The notes under the pieces were generated by a model. It saw only the letters and a list, made by a program, of their open reading frames with translations, ran no database searches and was not told the DNA's origin. Positions 31,448-34,426 of a stretch of 34,426 bases of DNA are shown piece after piece. The stretch is from Sphingobacterium sp. UBA4616 (GTDB lineage Bacteria > Bacteroidota > Bacteroidia > Sphingobacteriales > Sphingobacteriaceae). Each line of letters starts with the position of its first letter. Position 1 is the stretch's first letter. Where the stretch lies: contig DGIS01000033.1 of assembly GCA_002386525.1 (NCBI GenBank), positions 1 through 34,426 on the forward strand, read 5' to 3'. The position numbers were made by a program, and so were the translations under genes.

Positions 31448-34159
31448 TTAAAGTTTAATTGATATTCCGCCCGTAATACTTAAAGGACTATTATAGCTGA
31501 CGACTTCTTCTTGCTGTGTATTGGGATTCCAATAGGAACTAATGGGCTGCATGTTAAAAGTATTATAGGCTGTTACAGCGATACGGATCCTTTTACTGAT
31601 TTCTTTGGCGACCGACACGGAGAAATTCATATAAATAATACGTTGCTTGCTGTCCGACAATGTTAGATCTTTCATGGGAAGAGATGACGCTAAATCGTCA
31701 TTAATTAGCACTTGTCGCATGTTGGCATCCAGATAACCCACTGGTTTTCGATAATTGTCATTATAGTTTCGCTGATAGCGATTCTTCCAGAAAATATCCG
31801 TATTTGTCATGATGACAAATCCAATAGAAGGAATGTGCGTGGTGGTATTTAACTTACTTGTCAGTACATCATGTCTCCCTTGGTTGCTAGGTTGATATAA
31901 AAGGTAAGAAACTGGCTGCCCATTGACCTGAACAGGAAAAGATAAATCCTTTATATCCAAAACCTTATCTTTCTGATTAGACAGAATAAAGGAAGTACTT
32001 GTGGAGAAACTTGTACGAATAGATTTAATCTCCCTAAAGGCCAGAGACCAATCAAAACCGTAGGTAGAAGAGTTCTTAATATTTTCTATCCGATTGTAGC
32101 CTTTATCGTAGTAATCTATATATTTTCCTGTTTCTTGGTAGACAATCTGATTTAAACCTTCATCATAATGGTAATCAAATACAGGCAAGTGAAACGGTTT
32201 GTAGACCTTGACAGAATTAAAACCATTTTTGTTATTTTTATAATAAGAATTGATACGGGATGTTATCCAAGAATTTTTAAATTCTATATTAAACTCAGCA
32301 CTTTCCGATTTACTTGACTTTAAGTTTTCATTCTTCGTAATGAATTTCTCTGTATATACTAAATATAAGGAACTTTGGGTGTTCTGCGCGATAATCAATG
32401 GAATATCTATCCAGGAAGGTGATGGATAACGGTGTGCTAGCGTTGGAGATTTCGTTGCAACTCCAAAGGCCGCACTTAAAGCCCATCTCTTATCTAAAAC
32501 AATTCTTGTATTTAGACGTGGCTGAAAGCTGGTGCTTCCATTTTGATTATCAAAACGAACACCAAAATTGCTGTTCATGTTTTTACCCAACAGTTTATAG
32601 TGAAAGTTGTCTGTCACGTAAAAACCTGTATTGATTAAAGCAGGATTAAGCTCAAAAGAATAAGGTCTAATATTTTGATTATTAAAATTAACAAATCGAG
32701 GTCTATCTGGATCAGAAATAATACCCCTCCCCCCATTATTTGCATACGAACCATTAAATCCATAGAGGAGACTGTGAACAGTTTTACCTATCTGAAACCT
32801 TTTCGTGAATTTTAAGCTAGTACTTGCTGTAATGGGCTTCCCTATAATCTCCTCTTCTGCCAGATACTGTGAGTTAAGAATTATCCCTTCATATATACCT
32901 GTCGTATCCTTAGCTGTATAGGGTTTGTTACCGCCATTTAACAACCATTGTGCAAAGCTCTCTTGCTTGCTGATAGAATAAGAAAACATGAGGCTGATCT
33001 CGTCAAAAAATCGTGTATTATAATTTAACTGTGTAGTGTTCGAAAAACGTACACCAATTTCTTTCGAGTAATATTTTCTTTTGGAATTATCGTCCGGATC
33101 CTGTTTTGCATCATCAATTCGCATGTTAAAATCTAAACTTAACTTATTACGAAGTTTTCGTGATGCCGCCGTGTTCCAGCGCAGTGAAGTGCCGTACCGT
33201 TTGTATTCCTGTACCTTATCCTGTGGATTCGAATTTGAAATAGCATAGTTTAGATCTGTTGTTATCCCGCCCCAGTTCTTAGGGAGACTAAACCCTTTAT
33301 TGAGTGAATAATTTCGGGAACCGTCGTTTATATTCGTTGTAAAATGCAATGGCGAGTTTCCTACTTTTCTTTCGATTAGAATAGCGCCATCGGTCAATTC
33401 GCCGTACTCTGCAGAAGCTACTCCCTGAATAACCTCTATTTTTTCAATAGATTCTACCGGTATCTCCCTTAAATCCACTCCTCTAAACGGTACATCGGCG
33501 GCATTTCCACTCGTAACAGCAGGAAGTACAGATCCTGTCATTCCACGTTGACCTACAGGTCTTGATTGCATATTAGCGTCATTGGAAAGGCGTACTCCGT
33601 CGATTATGATCGGTATTCCCAGCGAATTATTAAGCGTATTGCTGCCATCTAATGTATTTCTAAGGTTCAACGTTTGGGGAGCATTGATATTTGGCGCTGT
33701 CATTTGCTTGCCAGGCAATGTATTTAGTACATCCATCAAACTAAATGCTTGTACCCTTTCGATCGCCTCTTCGTTAAAAACGATCGATGAAACGGAATTC
33801 TTATTCTGTCTAAATTCCTGATTAACATTTATTTCCTCCAGTGTCAGGCTGTTATCCTTCAATACAAAACTTAAATTTTCATTCGTTTTTCGGCTATCAA
33901 TCCAACGTTCTGCACTTTTCTTTCCAACATAACTTATTGATAATAAAAGGCTGTCGCCATAATTTTTAACGGGAAGAATCAAACTAAACTCTCCCTTAGC
34001 ATTTGTGATACCATTCAGATCAAAAGCACCGACAAAAACAGTGGCGCTATTCAAAGGTTTAGCCCACTGATCCTTAACTATCCCTTTTAGCTTGGTTTGC
34101 TGAGCACAAAGAATAATACTGTGGGAAGCAAAAATTAATGTTAAAAATGTGTTTTTCAT
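31448..34159 (-). CDS. TonB-dependent outer-membrane receptor
   Basis: The 903-aa protein imports a ligand across the outer membrane using TonB energy. Order: signal peptide (MKNTFLTLIFASHSIILCAQ), CarboxypepD_reg-like domain (about 22-105, 'KLKGIVKDQWAKPLNSATVFV'), plug (about 120-250, with 'SLMDVLNTLPGKQM', 'IIIDGVRLSND' and 'IEKIEVIQGVASAEYGELTDGAI') and a barrel to the C-terminus ('YNSPLSITGGISIKL'). I use the ATG at 34159 instead of one 11 codons upstream, because it begins the signal peptide; the extra residues would only add hydrophobic sequence. It is the first gene of the operon. Length and plug features suggest a receptor for a metal complex or other small ligand rather than a SusC-type glycan transporter. 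Confidence 0.93.
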   Translation of the reverse strand: MKNTFLTLIFASHSIILCAQQTKLKGIVKDQWAKPLNSATVFVGAFDLNGITNAKGEFSLILPVKNYGDSLLLSISYVGKKSAERWIDSRKTNENLSFVLKDNSLTLEEINVNQEFRQNKNSVSSIVFNEEAIERVQAFSLMDVLNTLPGKQMTAPNINAPQTLNLRNTLDGSNTLNNSLGIPIIIDGVRLSNDANMQSRPVGQRGMTGSVLPAVTSGNAADVPFRGVDLREIPVESIEKIEVIQGVASAEYGELTDGAILIERKVGNSPLHFTTNINDGSRNYSLNKGFSLPKNWGGITTDLNYAISNSNPQDKVQEYKRYGTSLRWNTAASRKLRNKLSLDFNMRIDDAKQDPDDNSKRKYYSKEIGVRFSNTTQLNYNTRFFDEISLMFSYSISKQESFAQWLLNGGNKPYTAKDTTGIYEGIILNSQYLAEEEIIGKPITASTSLKFTKRFQIGKTVHSLLYGFNGSYANNGGRGIISDPDRPRFVNFNNQNIRPYSFELNPALINTGFYVTDNFHYKLLGKNMNSNFGVRFDNQNGSTSFQPRLNTRIVLDKRWALSAAFGVATKSPTLAHRYPSPSWIDIPLIIAQNTQSSLYLVYTEKFITKNENLKSSKSESAEFNIEFKNSWITSRINSYYKNNKNGFNSVKVYKPFHLPVFDYHYDEGLNQIVYQETGKYIDYYDKGYNRIENIKNSSTYGFDWSLAFREIKSIRTSFSTSTSFILSNQKDKVLDIKDLSFPVQVNGQPVSYLLYQPSNQGRHDVLTSKLNTTTHIPSIGFVIMTNTDIFWKNRYQRNYNDNYRKPVGYLDANMRQVLINDDLASSLPMKDLTLSDSKQRIIYMNFSVSVAKEISKRIRIAVTAYNTFNMQPISSYWNPNTQQEEVVSYNSPLSITGGISIKL

Positions 34160-34217
34160 AAGTATGAATAAAAACGCAAAATAGACGCACACTATTTAAA
34201 ATCGTTCTAAACAAATG

Positions 34218-34250
34218 CAAATTTAACGTAATTTAATTCATAAAGTCAAT
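34218..34250 (-). promoter_or_regulatory. promoter of the receptor operon
   Basis: On the minus strand ATTG (34247-34250), a 21-bp spacer and TAAATTTG (34218-34225, perfect -7) fit the Bacteroidota consensus, giving a leader of about 50 nt. The remaining sequence to the window end is AT-rich; I saw no clear Fur-type palindrome and no other gene in it. Confidence 0.65.
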
Positions 34251-34426
34251 TTATTTTTAATAATTCTAAATAAATAATGCATAAACAAGTATAATGGAAT
34301 CAAAAAGAGGCATAAGAAGGAGCCTAAAAATTCAGTATCAATAAAAAAAAATGGTAGAAAAAGTATAGTCTTTTTTGATAAAAGCAGCTATTGAGGGTAC
34401 TATTTGGTAGTGTAAACTGAACTGTG

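Noticed and set aside
31448..34159. SusC/SusD glycan-uptake pair
   Set aside because: The neighbouring lipoprotein has none of the SusD helical features and there are no glycoside hydrolases in the operon, so a polysaccharide utilisation locus is not supported.
34251..34426. Fur-type iron box upstream of the receptor operon
   Set aside because: The region is AT-rich and has short inverted TTATTT/AAATAA strings, but nothing close to a Fur palindrome; iron control remains open.

Overview
The window looks like a chromosomal segment of a Bacteroidota bacterium, most likely family Sphingobacteriaceae (Sphingobacterium or a close relative). The reasons are AT-rich DNA, most starts without a Shine-Dalgarno sequence, promoters of the Bacteroidota type (TTTG, about 20 bp, TAnnTTTG, best seen before tRNA-His and before the TonB-dependent receptor), lipoproteins with Bacteroidota-style lipoboxes, and a TonB-dependent receptor carrying an N-terminal carboxypeptidase-regulatory-like domain. 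I see no insertion sequence, prophage, CRISPR array or known defence system.

Layout. 1-3.2 kb: small orphan proteins, a small lipoprotein, a DUF4230 protein, tRNA-His, a SAM-dependent methyltransferase and a 78-aa orphan. 3.4-10 kb: an ECF-type sigma factor, a 50-aa lmo0937-type membrane peptide, an ankyrin-repeat protein convergent with a large-subunit catalase (KatE), and a bacteriophytochrome histidine kinase. 10.3-18.5 kb: a tight operon for trehalose formation from glycogen or maltodextrin, transcribed treY-malQ fusion, glgX, treZ. 18.7-19.7 kb: two tandem paralogous nucleotidyltransferases of the cytidylyltransferase fold, divergent from that operon. 20.3-21.9 kb: a second sigma factor (about 51% identical to the first, without gaps), a lipoprotein and a single-domain response regulator. 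22.1-27.2 kb: Nudix hydrolase overlapping exonuclease III, a 39-aa ORF coupled to a GT4-type glycosyltransferase, a CinA-type amidase and a membrane metallophosphoesterase. 27.3-34.2 kb: a four-gene operon on the minus strand: TonB-dependent receptor, DUF4876-type lipoprotein, DUF6850-type outer-membrane barrel, di-haem cytochrome c peroxidase.

How it may fit together. From about 3.4 to 22 kb the content (two similar sigma factors, catalase, ankyrin partner, trehalose synthesis, light or redox sensor kinase, lone receiver, small membrane and lipoproteins) reads as a stress-protection neighbourhood against oxidation, drying or osmotic stress and light. That is inferred from gene content; I found no promoter motif that convincingly ties it together. 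The last operon is a separate envelope system joining an outer-membrane transporter, a probably surface-exposed lipoprotein, a second barrel and a periplasmic peroxidase. Together with the tandem nucleotidyltransferases it is the best candidate for an uncharacterised system here.
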